64,000 nucleotides of DNA from assembly GCF_027942295.1 (NCBI RefSeq), contig NZ_CP101416.1, positions 434,001 to 498,000 on the forward strand, read 5' to 3'. This document shows, in pieces, positions 41,628-50,468 of this stretch. Below the pieces are notes generated by a model. It did not search any database, had not been told where the DNA came from, and worked only from the letters and a program-made list of their open reading frames with translations. This DNA is from Pseudanabaena sp. Chao 1811 (GTDB lineage Bacteria; Cyanobacteriota; Cyanobacteriia; Pseudanabaenales; Pseudanabaenaceae). Positions within the stretch are counted from its first letter, which is position 1, and the number at the start of each line of letters is the position of its first letter. A program made the translations under genes and the position numbers.

Positions 41628-42789
41628 AGACATTGAGCTAACAACTGTAGTTGTTACAGGTATAGGGATGATGACCGCGATCGCCAATGATCGCGAAAAT
41701 ACTTGGAATCAACTCTTACAGGGCAAGTCAGGAATTACAATCGATCAACAATTACAAATTCCCGTTGCCCGAATTGATGAAATAGAAAATTCACAATGCA
41801 ATGCTCAGTCGTCTAGAGCGCAATATTTTTTACAAAAGGCAGTTTTAGAAGCGATCGCTGATGCCAATTTAGAACTTCCATTAATTAACTGTGGAGTAGT
41901 AATTGGTTCTAGTCGTAGTAATCAAAGGGAATTAGAACTATTACTTGATCATCCTGATCGACAATTGATGCAGGATAATTGGTGGAACTGCCAACCAGCC
42001 AATTTATCAGCCTCAATTGCTCGTTTATTACAAACACAAGCTCCTGTACTTGCGCCAATGGCAGCCTGTGCCACAGGAAACTGGGCGATCGCTCAAGCCT
42101 GTGATTTAATTCGCTCAGGTAAGTGCGAAATGGCGATCGCAGGGGCAACGGATGCGGCAATTACGCCACTAACGATCGCAGGTTTTCAAAAAATTGGGGT
42201 GTTAGCAGAGTTAGGTGTATATCCATTGAGTAAAGAGCGTCAAGGTTTTGCCCTTGGGGAAGGGGCGGCATCTCTAGTTCTAGAATCGTTGCAATCGGCA
42301 AAACAACGGGCTACTAGAATTTATGGCAGCGTGTTAGGTTGGGGCATTACTAATGATGCTTACCATGCCACTAGCCCTAGTCCCGATAACCTGATGGCAG
42401 CGCTCGCTATTAAAGACTGTTTAACGCGATCGCAAATCACATCAGAGCAAGTCGGTTATATCAATGTGCATGGCACGGCTACACAAATGAACGATGCCCG
42501 TGAAGCCGAATTAATCCAAAATATTTTGCCTAGTAGTAAAGTTAGTGGCACAAAAGGAGCAACGGGTCACACTTTGGGCGCGACAGGAATGATTGAGGCA
42601 GCATTTTGTTTATTAGCTCTGCGCGATCAAGTCTTACCGCCTTGTGTGGGAATGCAAACTCCTGCCTTTGATATCCACACAATTCAAAAAGCTGAGCGAT
42701 CGCCTGATCTGCAATATGCCCTTAACTTCAGTTTTGGCTTTGGTGGACAAAATGCGATCGTTGCCTTCGGTCAAGAATGCAAAACCTAA
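41611..42789 (+). CDS. Beta-ketoacyl-ACP synthase (KAS II/FabF-like)
   Basis: 392 aa from ATG 41611. The start is uncertain: the homologous region begins at TTVVVTGIGMM, about ten residues in, and no strong ribosome-binding site is seen. Catalytic Cys in APMAACATGNWAIAQAC; the two His in YINVHGTATQMND and GTKGATGHTLGATGMIEAAF; C-terminal NFSFGFGGQNAIVAF. It has the full Cys-His-His triad. Many cyanobacteria have such a second, shorter KAS besides FabF; I cannot tell whether it serves fatty acid or specialised lipid synthesis. Confidence 0.85.
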   Translation: MKSWDRDIELTTVVVTGIGMMTAIANDRENTWNQLLQGKSGITIDQQLQIPVARIDEIENSQCNAQSSRAQYFLQKAVLEAIADANLELPLINCGVVIGSSRSNQRELELLLDHPDRQLMQDNWWNCQPANLSASIARLLQTQAPVLAPMAACATGNWAIAQACDLIRSGKCEMAIAGATDAAITPLTIAGFQKIGVLAELGVYPLSKERQGFALGEGAASLVLESLQSAKQRATRIYGSVLGWGITNDAYHATSPSPDNLMAALAIKDCLTRSQITSEQVGYINVHGTATQMNDAREAELIQNILPSSKVSGTKGATGHTLGATGMIEAAFCLLALRDQVLPPCVGMQTPAFDIHTIQKAERSPDLQYALNFSFGFGGQNAIVAFGQECKT

Positions 42790-42827
42790 GAAGCGAGTGG
42801 CGGCGCGAAGCGCCGCCACTCGCTTCT
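42789..42827 (+). terminator. 18-bp perfect hairpin after the KAS gene
   Basis: AGAAGCGAGTGGCGGCGC (42789-42806), GAA, exact complement to 42827; overlaps the stop codon. GGCGGCGC core class. Confidence 0.75.
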
Positions 42828-42952
42828 GATCTCAAGACTGATGACATCTATATGCCACCTATAATTCTTGACCAGAATTCATGTACGATTCTATTTTGCA
42901 TATTTTGTAAAATAGCTATTTTTTGTAGATAAGTTTGCCGACTGAGAAGCTT

Positions 42953-43522
42953 GTGCCGAAACCATTACAGCTAATGTGGGCTTTGTCTGGACTGTTGCTG
43001 ACAATTGCTAGCACTTTCATTCAACCATCTATGCTTTTGCCATCCCTTGCAGGTCAGGGAAATAATATTGCGATCGAATCGATCAGCGTTACCATGCAAA
43101 TTGGAGCAGTTTTGCTTACAGGCTGTCTTGGAGGCAAAAATGCTGCTCTTTTATCGCAAATTGCATATATTACTCTAGGTTTGAGTGGACTTAGTGTTTT
43201 TTACCAAGGTGGAGGACTAGGCTATCTCAAGTCACCTGCCTTTGGATATTTATTGGGATTTTTGCCCGGTGGATGGCTCTGTGGGTTTCTAGCTTTTTTG
43301 AGACCTCCAAGTATAGAAAGGATGGCAATTAGTTGTGTTGGTGGATTATTAGCAATTCATTTAGTGGGCATCGTTTATTTAATTTCCATTCAGCTACCTA
43401 ATTTCAGTGCGATCCAGTCTTCATTGTGGCAATATTCTATCCAAGTGTTATCTGGTCAGTTTTTAGTTGTGTGTGCCACTATCGTCATTGCCACTATTTC
43501 CCGAAAATTATTGTTTTACTAG
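42953..43522 (+). CDS. bioY: BioY-type biotin transporter (ECF S component)
   Basis: 189 aa from GTG 42953 (GAGAAG just upstream); the frame is open to a TTG at 42935. Six helices. IAIESISVTMQIGAVLLTGC, LGGKNAALLSQIAYITLGLS, GLSVFYQGGGLGYLKSPAFG and YLLGFLPGGWLCGFLAF are the BioY signature. It takes up biotin, alone or with an ECF energy module, none of which is seen nearby. Confidence 0.88.
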   Translation: MPKPLQLMWALSGLLLTIASTFIQPSMLLPSLAGQGNNIAIESISVTMQIGAVLLTGCLGGKNAALLSQIAYITLGLSGLSVFYQGGGLGYLKSPAFGYLLGFLPGGWLCGFLAFLRPPSIERMAISCVGGLLAIHLVGIVYLISIQLPNFSAIQSSLWQYSIQVLSGQFLVVCATIVIATISRKLLFY

Positions 43523-43524
43523 TT

Positions 43525-43573
43525 CGATATAACCATTTGAACCGCGCAAAGCAAGTTTCAAATGGTTATATCG
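43525..43573. repeat. 16-bp-arm hairpin after bioY with a GCGCAAAGC loop
   Basis: CGATATAACCATTTGA (43525-43540) and its exact complement (43558-43573); loop contains CCGCGCAAAGC. About 140 bases of unassigned sequence follow, holding a short frame from 43648 (MGDREEILAVAIRLTHEELV) that may be a gene remnant. Confidence 0.6.
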
Positions 43574-43709
43574 TATAAGCTTGCTCTTGCTAGTGCAGCA
43601 ATTGAGTCTGTTGAAGGGCTTTATGAGAGTCTAAGGATTTAGTAGAAATGGGCGATCGCGAAGAGATTTTGGCAGTGGCAATAAGACTAACTCACGAAGA
43701 ATTAGTTGC

Positions 43710-43754
43710 TTAAATAAACAAAAGGCTCGCTTAGCGAGCCTTTTGTTTATTTAA
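43710..43754. terminator. 21-bp perfect hairpin ending the small minus-strand gene
   Basis: 43710-43730 pairs exactly with 43734-43754 around TTA; the GGCTCGC-TTA-GCGAGCC apex is flanked by TTTTGTTTATTTAA. Confidence 0.8.
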
Positions 43755-43896
43755 GTCTACGTTTATTTAAGTCTTCCAGATAAGCCCGTTGGTAATCGAG
43801 GAAGCTACTATGCCATTCTTGAAAACGGCGATAGCCATCACGTACCAACATTTGACGATATTTTTCCGAGGGAATATATTGTTTTGAAGTTGACAT
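43747..43896 (-). CDS. Small 49-aa protein, unrecognised
   Basis: An ATG at 43896 opens a 49-codon frame: MSTSKQYIPSEKYRQMLVRD, GYRRFQEWHSSFLDYQRAYL, EDLNKRRLK. It is charged, aromatic-rich and has normal codon use, and it ends inside a strong terminator, all of which favour a real gene. It lies 55 bases beyond the 3' end of serA, on the same strand. No family recognised. Confidence 0.5.
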   Translation of the reverse strand: MSTSKQYIPSEKYRQMLVRDGYRRFQEWHSSFLDYQRAYLEDLNKRRLK

Positions 43897-43951
43897 AATG
43901 CTTATCAACTAAACTTCGTTCAAATATTAACGCATTGCGTCAACATTTCAA

Positions 43952-45535
43952 CTATAGCTTGACCACAAAAGCATCGGTTACGCCTTGGATATGCACAATT
44001 TCATCGAGCAAACCGCTAGGCAATGGATCGTCAATGTTCAAGACCATTACCGCTTCACCGCGCACCATACGACGACCGACCTGCATACTGGCAATATTTA
44101 CATTGAAATTACCAAGCAAGGAGCCGATGCGACCAATGATCCCAGGCATATCGCGGTGGAGAGTCAACAACATGTAATGAGTTGGTGCAACGTTGATAGG
44201 GAATTCGTTGATGCTGGTGATCCGAATTTCCGACTTACCGAGCAATGCTCCTGTTACTGATTGTTGACCTTGGCTACCGTGAGCAGTCAAATGGATTGAG
44301 CCACTGTAATCTTCAACGGAAGGATCACGGGTTTCAGTGACGCGGATCCCCCTCTCCTTAGCCTCAATGCTGGCGTTGACAAAGTTAACGCGCTCACGCA
44401 ATGCAGGAGATAGCAAGCCCTTGAGAGCTGCTACAACGATGGGTTGACTTTCACTGTTAGCGATTTCACCTTGCAGTTTGACATCTAGGTTATCCACACG
44501 ACCGCCCGCCAATTGTCCAACCAAGTTGCCTAACATTTCCGCAAGTTGGAGATAAGGCTTGAGTTTTTGCCATACATCGGGACGCAGACCGGGGATATTT
44601 ACTGCCGATCGCGCAGGTAAACCTAGCAATACATCACGAATTTGTTCGGCAACATCAACAGCGACGTTGGTTTGTGCTTCTTCCGTAGATGCGCCAAGGT
44701 GAGGAGTCAGGATGACATTTGCGCCGAGTTCACGCAAACCAGAATCAGCTTCAAGGGGTTCATTCTCAAATACATCAAGAGCAATACCTGCAATTTTGCC
44801 GCTCTTGATGGCTTCAGCAACTGCCACTTCATCAATGATCCCGCCTCTAGCGCAGTTAATGATTCTTACGCCATCTTTCATAATCGCAATGCGATCGGCG
44901 TTAATTAAGTGAGCAGTGTCCTTAGTTTTGGGTAAGTGCAAAGTGATGTAATCAGCTTCACGTAGCAAAATTTCGAGATCCACTAGATTTACGCCAAGCT
45001 TTTCAGCGCGTTCGGTTGTCAGGAATGGATCGTAGGCAAGGATCCGCATTCCTAAGGATTTCGCAACGGTAGCAACGTGGGAGCCAATTTTGCCTAAGCC
45101 AAGAATACCAAGGGTTTTCTTATAAACTTCAACGCCAGTAAAGCTCTTGCGATCCCACTTACCACCCTTGAGGGATGCGTTGGCAGCAGGGATAAAGCGA
45201 GACAAAGACATCATCATCGCGAGGGTATGCTCGGCGGCGGCGATGGTGTTACCTTCAGGAGAGTTAACTACCACAATGCCCATACGGGTTGCTGTGGGAA
45301 CATCTACGTTATCGACCCCAACACCAGCACGACCGATGATTTTGAGGTTTTTACCAGCTTCGATCGCTTCCTTGGTGAGTTTTGTACCAGAGCGGATCAT
45401 GATTGCGTCATATTCAGGAAGAACTTGGATTAGCTCTTCAGGGCTGAGAGTTGTTTTTACGTCAACGGTGGCGACTTGAGAGAGGATATCGATACCGACT
45501 TGATCGATGGGGTCAGAAACGAGAACTTTGGGCAT
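43952..45535 (-). CDS. serA: D-3-phosphoglycerate dehydrogenase
   Basis: 527 aa, long type. Substrate domain: MPKVLVSDPIDQVGIDILSQ. NAD domain: LGILGLGKIGSHVATVAKSL. Catalytic residues: Arg in INCARGGIIDE, Glu in GIALDVFENEPLE and His in VILTPHLGASTEE. The intervening ASB domain and the C-terminal ACT domain (YMLLTLHRDMPGIIGRIGSL, NVNIASMQVGR) are complete, suggesting serine feedback. First step of the phosphorylated serine pathway. Confidence 0.96.
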   Translation of the reverse strand: MPKVLVSDPIDQVGIDILSQVATVDVKTTLSPEELIQVLPEYDAIMIRSGTKLTKEAIEAGKNLKIIGRAGVGVDNVDVPTATRMGIVVVNSPEGNTIAAAEHTLAMMMSLSRFIPAANASLKGGKWDRKSFTGVEVYKKTLGILGLGKIGSHVATVAKSLGMRILAYDPFLTTERAEKLGVNLVDLEILLREADYITLHLPKTKDTAHLINADRIAIMKDGVRIINCARGGIIDEVAVAEAIKSGKIAGIALDVFENEPLEADSGLRELGANVILTPHLGASTEEAQTNVAVDVAEQIRDVLLGLPARSAVNIPGLRPDVWQKLKPYLQLAEMLGNLVGQLAGGRVDNLDVKLQGEIANSESQPIVVAALKGLLSPALRERVNFVNASIEAKERGIRVTETRDPSVEDYSGSIHLTAHGSQGQQSVTGALLGKSEIRITSINEFPINVAPTHYMLLTLHRDMPGIIGRIGSLLGNFNVNIASMQVGRRMVRGEAVMVLNIDDPLPSGLLDEIVHIQGVTDAFVVKL

Positions 45536-45871
45536 AACGATTAAAAAATGTACCAGTGCCTATAGCGGAAGGTTTGCGGCTACGCTCTAAATCCTAAACG
45601 CACTTGAATTAACTCAAAATAAATGCAAGATAAACGCTAGATATAACGCAGCTTAGACACACTAAGACGACAATAATTGCTTACATTAACAATATTAAAG
45701 CAAAAATGAACGCTCCCACATTTCATCGGGATTAGGCAATCGTTTTACAGTGTTTTACACTGCTATAAAATCTCCAGAAATTTTTGAAAGTACTATAAAT
45801 TAGGTTTCGTTTTGCCTTGCCACAAAAGAGGGTGGCAGTGCAAAGCGCCGCCACCCTCTTTTGTAAATATT
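45536..45871. other. 336-bp spacer between serA and the CHRD gene
   Basis: No ORF or RNA gene recognised. A long hairpin at 45822-45864 (ACAAAAGAGGGTGGC and its complement with a degenerate GTGCAAAGCGC apex) lies just past the CHRD stop and is its probable terminator. The rest is the serA promoter region. Confidence 0.55.
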
Positions 45872-46513
45872 TTATGACTGCACTTTCAAAATACCGCGTA
45901 ACTCGCCCGCACGATTCGACTTGGTGTGAATATCAACATATAAGCCACCACTGTTAAGCGCTTGAAGTTGTGCATCCGATAGCTCGTATTCTCCCTTAAC
46001 TTTGCCGCTTAAGCCATCGGGATTAACCTGTATTTGCAAAGCGTACTGGAAAGGACCGTTGGCATTTGCCGCACCTTGATGAATATGGACACCTGAAGTA
46101 ATTTTTGGATTGGGAGGGGTTAAAGGATCCGTTGCATAGTCGCGTAAAGCGCTACTTAGATTATAAAAACCACCACGCACAACTAGGCGATTGCCATTGA
46201 GGGCGGCTCCTACTACACCACCTGCTGTAGTTGACACGGGGCTGGGATAAACCTCATCGCCTGATAAGATGGCTGCAAATCTAGTGAAATTAGGACTCTG
46301 GCTAATCAAATTATTTTGAGCAAGTAGTTCAGCCTCTGCTTGCTGTTGGTAGTTTTCTAAACTGATAGAAGCATCAATCTGCGAATTAATAATTGCTGAT
46401 GAAAGATTATGAGATTGGGCTGGCGCATTAAAATTTATTGCAAGTAGGCAGATAGTAATGCCGAGAACTAGGCTGGATAAAAACTTCTGATATCGTTTAA
46501 AAGCCTGAAGCAT
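45872..46513 (-). CDS. CHRD-domain exported protein
   Basis: 213 aa. Signal peptide: FLSSLVLGITICLLAINFNA followed by PAQS. The CHRD domain begins FAAILSGDEVYPSPVSTTAG and continues GVVGAALNGNRLVVRGGFYN, SGVHIHQGAANANGPFQYA and LYVDIHTKSNRAGELRGIL. CHRD is a beta-rich domain known from chordin and many exported bacterial proteins. No enzymatic role. Stands alone, followed by a hairpin. Confidence 0.85.
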   Translation of the reverse strand: MLQAFKRYQKFLSSLVLGITICLLAINFNAPAQSHNLSSAIINSQIDASISLENYQQQAEAELLAQNNLISQSPNFTRFAAILSGDEVYPSPVSTTAGGVVGAALNGNRLVVRGGFYNLSSALRDYATDPLTPPNPKITSGVHIHQGAANANGPFQYALQIQVNPDGLSGKVKGEYELSDAQLQALNSGGLYVDIHTKSNRAGELRGILKVQS

Positions 46514-46630
46514 ATTTTGTATTTCCTAATTTATTTGGACAGATTTTGCAGTTACTTACGATCAGTACGTCCAAAATTTAAATTTGGATTTGATTAAATT
46601 GTTTTATTTCTATATATAGACATATATTTC

Positions 46631-47404
46631 ATGGATCTACAATATTTATTGATTTTTGTGGCAGCCTTGTTTGCGGGGGGACTAAATGGGATTGCGGGGG
46701 GTGGTAGCTTCATTCTATTTCCTGCACTGATGTTTGCTGGTATACCACCAATTCCTGCGAACGCAACTAACTCGATCGCTTTATTACCGGGGACATTAGC
46801 CAGTGCTGGAGCCTATCGCCATGAATTTGCTAAAGATAAACGGGCTTTGATTCAGGTATGTGTATTAGGTGCGATCGGTGGGCTAATTGGTGCAATTTTG
46901 CTTTTAAGGACACCACCTGTAGTTTTTTTGCGAATCCTACCCTATTTATTACTAATCGCCACTTTAGCCTTTGCTTTTAGCAAAAAATTAACTGCTTGGG
47001 TAGAGTTGCAGCAGGGGCGGTTTGCCAAGCTTAGGCAATTACGAACGATATTAGTAACAATGTTGCAGCTAATTGTGGCGGTCTATGGTGGTTTTTTTGG
47101 TGGAGGTATGGGGATCTTATTTCTTGCCTCCTTTGCGTTGATGGGGATGACTAATATTCATCGTATGAATGCTTACAAAACGATATTGACTAGTTGTATC
47201 AATGCGATTACCGTCATTCCTTTTGTGATTGCAGGGGCAATTCTCTGGCAACAGGGGGCGATCGCGGCAATTGGAGCGGCGATCGGTGGATATATCAGCG
47301 CTCACTATGCTCAAAAGATTGCCCCGATTTTAGTTAAGCGTTTTGTAATTGGCGTTGGGACAGTGATGACACTGTACTTTTTTATTAAAAGTTGGATTTC
47401 CTAA
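46631..47404 (+). CDS. TauE/SafE-family permease
   Basis: 257 aa, about seven to eight helices. LLIFVAALFAGGLNGIAGGG, SFILFPALMFAGIPPIPANA and TNSIALLPGTLASAGAYRHE is the family's first conserved half; VYGGFFGGGMGILFLASFAL and MGMTNIHRMNAYKTILTSCI is the second. These proteins export sulfite, sulfoacetate or similar anions; substrate not predictable. Confidence 0.85.
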   Translation: MDLQYLLIFVAALFAGGLNGIAGGGSFILFPALMFAGIPPIPANATNSIALLPGTLASAGAYRHEFAKDKRALIQVCVLGAIGGLIGAILLLRTPPVVFLRILPYLLLIATLAFAFSKKLTAWVELQQGRFAKLRQLRTILVTMLQLIVAVYGGFFGGGMGILFLASFALMGMTNIHRMNAYKTILTSCINAITVIPFVIAGAILWQQGAIAAIGAAIGGYISAHYAQKIAPILVKRFVIGVGTVMTLYFFIKSWIS

Positions 47405-47501
47405 ATGGCTAGGAGAGGATACTTTATGTATCCCTTCCCTGTCTTACGATATGATTGGAATAGTGATCGCATTTTGTCTCTATCTATAGGCTTTTCTCTA
47501 T

Positions 47502-48368
47502 ATGTCTAGCGTCATCATTCAAGGAGCAAAACACCGTTACAATCTCACTTCACCATCGCAGTCGAGGGCTAAATCCTCTTATACAATTGTCTTCCTGCAT
47601 GGTTGGATGCTTAGTCAGGCTTATTGGCAACCATTAATTAATTATTTGCAGCCAGATTTTCAATGTTTGACGTATGATTTGCGGGGGTTTGGTGATTCGC
47701 AAATTGGCGATCGCGATGATTATTCGCTAGTTAGCTATGCACGAGATTTAGAAGAGTTGCTGGATCGACTAGAAATAAATCAAGTTTGGCTTGTTGGGCA
47801 TTCTCTAGGTGGTGCGATCGCTCTATGGGCAGCAAATTTATTAAGCGATCGTATTTTGGGGGTAGTCTGCCTGAATGCGGGTGGTGGTATTTATATCAAA
47901 GAAGAATTCGAGAAGTTTCGCACCGCAGGTAAACTGATTCTCAAATTACGTCCTAAATGGTTGCAAAGCTTACCGCTAGTTCATGCTCAATTTGCTAAAG
48001 ATAGTGTTCAAAATCCTTTAGATATCTATTGGGGAAAACAAAGAGCGATCGATTTTGTCTCGGCAAAATATGCTGCGGCAAGAGGAACTTTGCTAGATTC
48101 TACTAGTGAAGAAGAAGTTCATAAATTGCCTCAAATTGTCTCAAAGTTGCGCCAACCTGTGTATTTTATTTCAGGAGCCAATGACACGATTATGGAACCT
48201 AAATATGTGCGTCATCTCGCTAGTTTTCATCCTTCCTTTAATGGCTATGGTGAGAATGTGTTTGAACTTCCTAACTGTGGACATATGGCAATGCTTGAGC
48301 AGACGGGACTATTACACAATGTGCTACTGGACTTATTAGCAGATCCAGTGACTTCATCCTGTCTCTAA
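47502..48368 (+). CDS. Alpha/beta hydrolase
   Basis: 288 aa. Oxyanion region TIVFLHGWMLSQAYWQPLI, nucleophile elbow WLVGHSLGGAIALWAAN, acid in FISGANDTIMEPK and catalytic His in LPNCGHMAMLEQ. Soluble, with no signal. Common in cyanobacteria; substrate unknown. Confidence 0.85.
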   Translation: MSSVIIQGAKHRYNLTSPSQSRAKSSYTIVFLHGWMLSQAYWQPLINYLQPDFQCLTYDLRGFGDSQIGDRDDYSLVSYARDLEELLDRLEINQVWLVGHSLGGAIALWAANLLSDRILGVVCLNAGGGIYIKEEFEKFRTAGKLILKLRPKWLQSLPLVHAQFAKDSVQNPLDIYWGKQRAIDFVSAKYAAARGTLLDSTSEEEVHKLPQIVSKLRQPVYFISGANDTIMEPKYVRHLASFHPSFNGYGENVFELPNCGHMAMLEQTGLLHNVLLDLLADPVTSSCL

Positions 48369-48370
48369 AA

Positions 48371-48538
48371 AATAGTCGAATTATTTGGAATGGCGGCGCT
48401 TCGCGTCGCCATTCTTATTTGGGTAATAGTCGAATTATTTGGAATGGCGGCGCTTTACACCGCCATTCTTGTTTGGGTTTTAATAGTCGAATTATTTAGA
48501 GTGGCGGCGCGAAGCACCGCTATTCTTGTTTGGTTTTT
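48371..48538. repeat. Three tandem copies of a 54-57-bp hairpin unit
   Basis: Units at 48371-48424, 48425-48481 and 48482-48538 each begin AATAGTCGAATTATTTRGA, contain a hairpin (AATGGCGGCGC...GCCATT type) and end CTTRTTTGGG or similar. A fourth unit begins at 48539 (AATAG) and then diverges. The hairpin arms differ slightly and are partly compensated (GGCGGCG/CGTCGCC, GGCGGCG/CACCGCC, GGCGGCG/CACCGCT). Directly after the hydrolase stop. Confidence 0.75.
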
Positions 48539-48661
48539 AATAGCTATACCTAGATATAAGAAGTATGCAAGGGATGAACTATATCTCAAATTATTCCATG
48601 CGATCGCGGATACAGATAAGATTGTGAAGTTCTCTAGCGATCAACGATGGTCAAATATTCT

Positions 48662-49183
48662 ATGGACTTTAAAAGCATTATTCGCGATATTCCTGACTTT
48701 CCTCAACAAGGCATTGTTTTTCGCGATATTACGCCCTTGTTAGCCCATCCTCATGGTTTAACCTCAATTATCCAAGGATTTCAAACCAAGTTTGCAGAAC
48801 TGAATATTGGGGAAATTGATTGCATCATCGGAATTGAGTCGCGAGGTTTTATTCTCGGTGCTGCATTGGCGATGAGTTTAGGGGCTAGTTTTGTACCTGT
48901 GCGTAAGCCTAAAAAACTCCCATCAGCAGTGTTTAGCGTGGAATATTCCCTTGAGTATGGAACTGATACCTTGGAAATTCATCAAGATGCACTTGCTAAG
49001 GGTGAACGAGTACTGATCATTGATGATGTAATTGCGACAGGCGGAACTGCGGCGGCAACTGCAAAGTTGATTCAGCAAGCGGGTGCAGAATTGATCGGGT
49101 ATGGATTTTTGATCGAGCTAGATTTTCTCAATGGCAGAAAGGCTTTACCCGAAGTTCCCATTGTTTCCTTGGTGAATTACTAA
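48662..49183 (+). CDS. apt: Adenine phosphoribosyltransferase
   Basis: 173 aa from ATG 48662, chosen because the family begins M-D[12 protein letters not shown]; an in-frame ATG at 48647 adds five residues. [54 protein letters not shown] and the PRPP loop [20 protein letters not shown] are present. Salvages adenine to AMP. Confidence 0.94.
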   Translation: MDFKSIIRDIPDFPQQGIVFRDITPLLAHPHGLTSIIQGFQTKFAELNIGEIDCIIGIESRGFILGAALAMSLGASFVPVRKPKKLPSAVFSVEYSLEYGTDTLEIHQDALAKGERVLIIDDVIATGGTAAATAKLIQQAGAELIGYGFLIELDFLNGRKALPEVPIVSLVNY

Positions 49184-49220
49184 GTAGCTCGGTATAAAAA
49201 TTTTTAAATGCAGCATTTAA

Positions 49221-49283
49221 GATCCCCGACTTTTTCTTGGCAATCATAGATTAGTTCTATTAGTCACCCAAAAAGTCGGGGAT
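49221..49283. terminator. Possible terminator/hairpin after apt
   Basis: GATCCCCGACTTTTT (49221-49235) and AAAAAGTCGGGGAT (49269-49282) are complementary over 14 bp, but the 33-base loop is long. The dispersed repeat shared with 40991-41034 follows at 49341-49385. Confidence 0.45.
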
Positions 49284-49440
49284 TTGGTCAATCACAGTTT
49301 TCTTTTGCTGACCTACCTATGGCGATCGCAAAGCTACACTTTCAAAAAGTTTCTTGGTTGGGGTTTGAGTGCCAAGCGCTATAAGTAAAATTTAAAAGTT
49401 GTTGTAGACTCAGTTAATGAATTTTTAACAATAATTTCTT

Positions 49441-49839
49441 ATGGATATCATTACACCGCTTGTAAGTTTTCTGGCTCCTTTTTTGCCTACGCTGTTGGGA
49501 GTTGGGAAGAAAGCCTTGGACAAAGGGGCTGAGAAGTTGGGTGAAAAAGGGGCTGAGGAAATTTTTAAGAAGCTATCGCCTCATTTGGAGGCTAAACCCA
49601 GTGCTAAGGAAGCGGTGGTTTATGTTGCAGAAAATCCTGATGATGCGGATGGGTTGGGGCAGTTGTGGCTGCAATTAAAGAAAATTCTGGAGGCTCCAGA
49701 GAATGCGGTTTTAAAGGCGGAAATCGCAAAGATTTTGGAGGGAGAAGAGGCAACAGCGAAGGGCAAATTCAAGGTTAATGCTCAGGGTGCGAATATTGTG
49801 GTAATCGGCGATCGCGCCAAGGTTGAGATTGTCAAGTAA
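49441..49839 (+). CDS. Small unrecognised protein, 3' end replaced by IS256 sequence
   Basis: 132 aa. N-terminal hydrophobic stretch LVSFLAPFLPTLLGVGKKA, then GAEKLGEKGAEEIFKKLSPH, a helical charged middle (GLGQLWLQLKKILEAPENAV) and KGKFKVNAQGANIVVIGDRA. The last codons (E-I-V-K-stop, from 49825) belong to the IS256 end, because the same bases occur at the far end of the IS pair (to 51492). The native gene therefore continued further and this is a truncated copy. A short membrane-inserting or small effector-associated protein is possible, but I do not recognise the family. Confidence 0.5.
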   Translation: MDIITPLVSFLAPFLPTLLGVGKKALDKGAEKLGEKGAEEIFKKLSPHLEAKPSAKEAVVYVAENPDDADGLGQLWLQLKKILEAPENAVLKAEIAKILEGEEATAKGKFKVNAQGANIVVIGDRAKVEIVK

Positions 49840-49858
49840 AATGTGTAAAGTCTAGAAG

Positions 49859-50468
49859 CTAGACGTGGAGACGATCCTCGAAGAGGATGGCAAAGCGATT
49901 AAGAGCAGGTTTCCAATCACGAATCGGCATCGTCCACTTCTTCGAGATATTCCGCATTGCTAAATAAACGAGCTTGAAAGCAGCATCATCAGAGGGAAAA
50001 ATCTGTTGGGATTTAATCACCTTCCGCAAACTACTGTTCATCGACTCAATCGCATTGGTGGTATAAATCGCCCTGCGAATCTCGGTCGGGAAAGCAAAGA
50101 AGGGGATAATGTTTGCCCAATGACTGCGCCAAGACTTGGAGATTGATGGATATTGCTTGTCCCACTTTTCAGCAAAGAGTTCGAGATTAAACTCAGCCTC
50201 CGATTCCGTCGCCGCGCTATAAATAGCCTTGAGGTCAGCACAAACTTGCTTGCGTTGTTGCCAAGGTACAAAAGCGACCGAGTTTCTGACCATGTGGACA
50301 ATGCATAACTGCACCTGAGTTTTAGGAAATACCGTCTCAATCGCATTAGGGAAACCAGTCAAGCCATCGACACAGGCAATCAAAATATCTTTGACCCCAC
50401 GGTTGTGAATTTCGGTGAGTACTGACAACCAGAATTTCGCACCTTCATTCGGAGAAATCCACATACCC
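49859..50468 (-). pseudogene. IS256 transposase C-terminal fragment (left arm)
   Basis: Encodes [20 protein letters not shown] through [20 protein letters not shown] and [15 protein letters not shown] to the end [12 protein letters not shown]. Only the last about 200 residues of the protein remain; upstream frame sequence is antisense to the right copy. Differs from the right copy at two positions (FFAFP/FFTFP and TTNAI/TTYAI). Confidence 0.8.

Noticed and set aside
48371-48538. Tandem repeats as a CRISPR array
   Set aside because: Units are contiguous with no unique spacers, only three in number, and each is one hairpin.
48390-48743. A 117-codon frame with hydrophobic repeats after the hydrolase gene
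   Set aside because: It is produced by the three tandem hairpin units being read in one frame; it also overlaps the start of apt.
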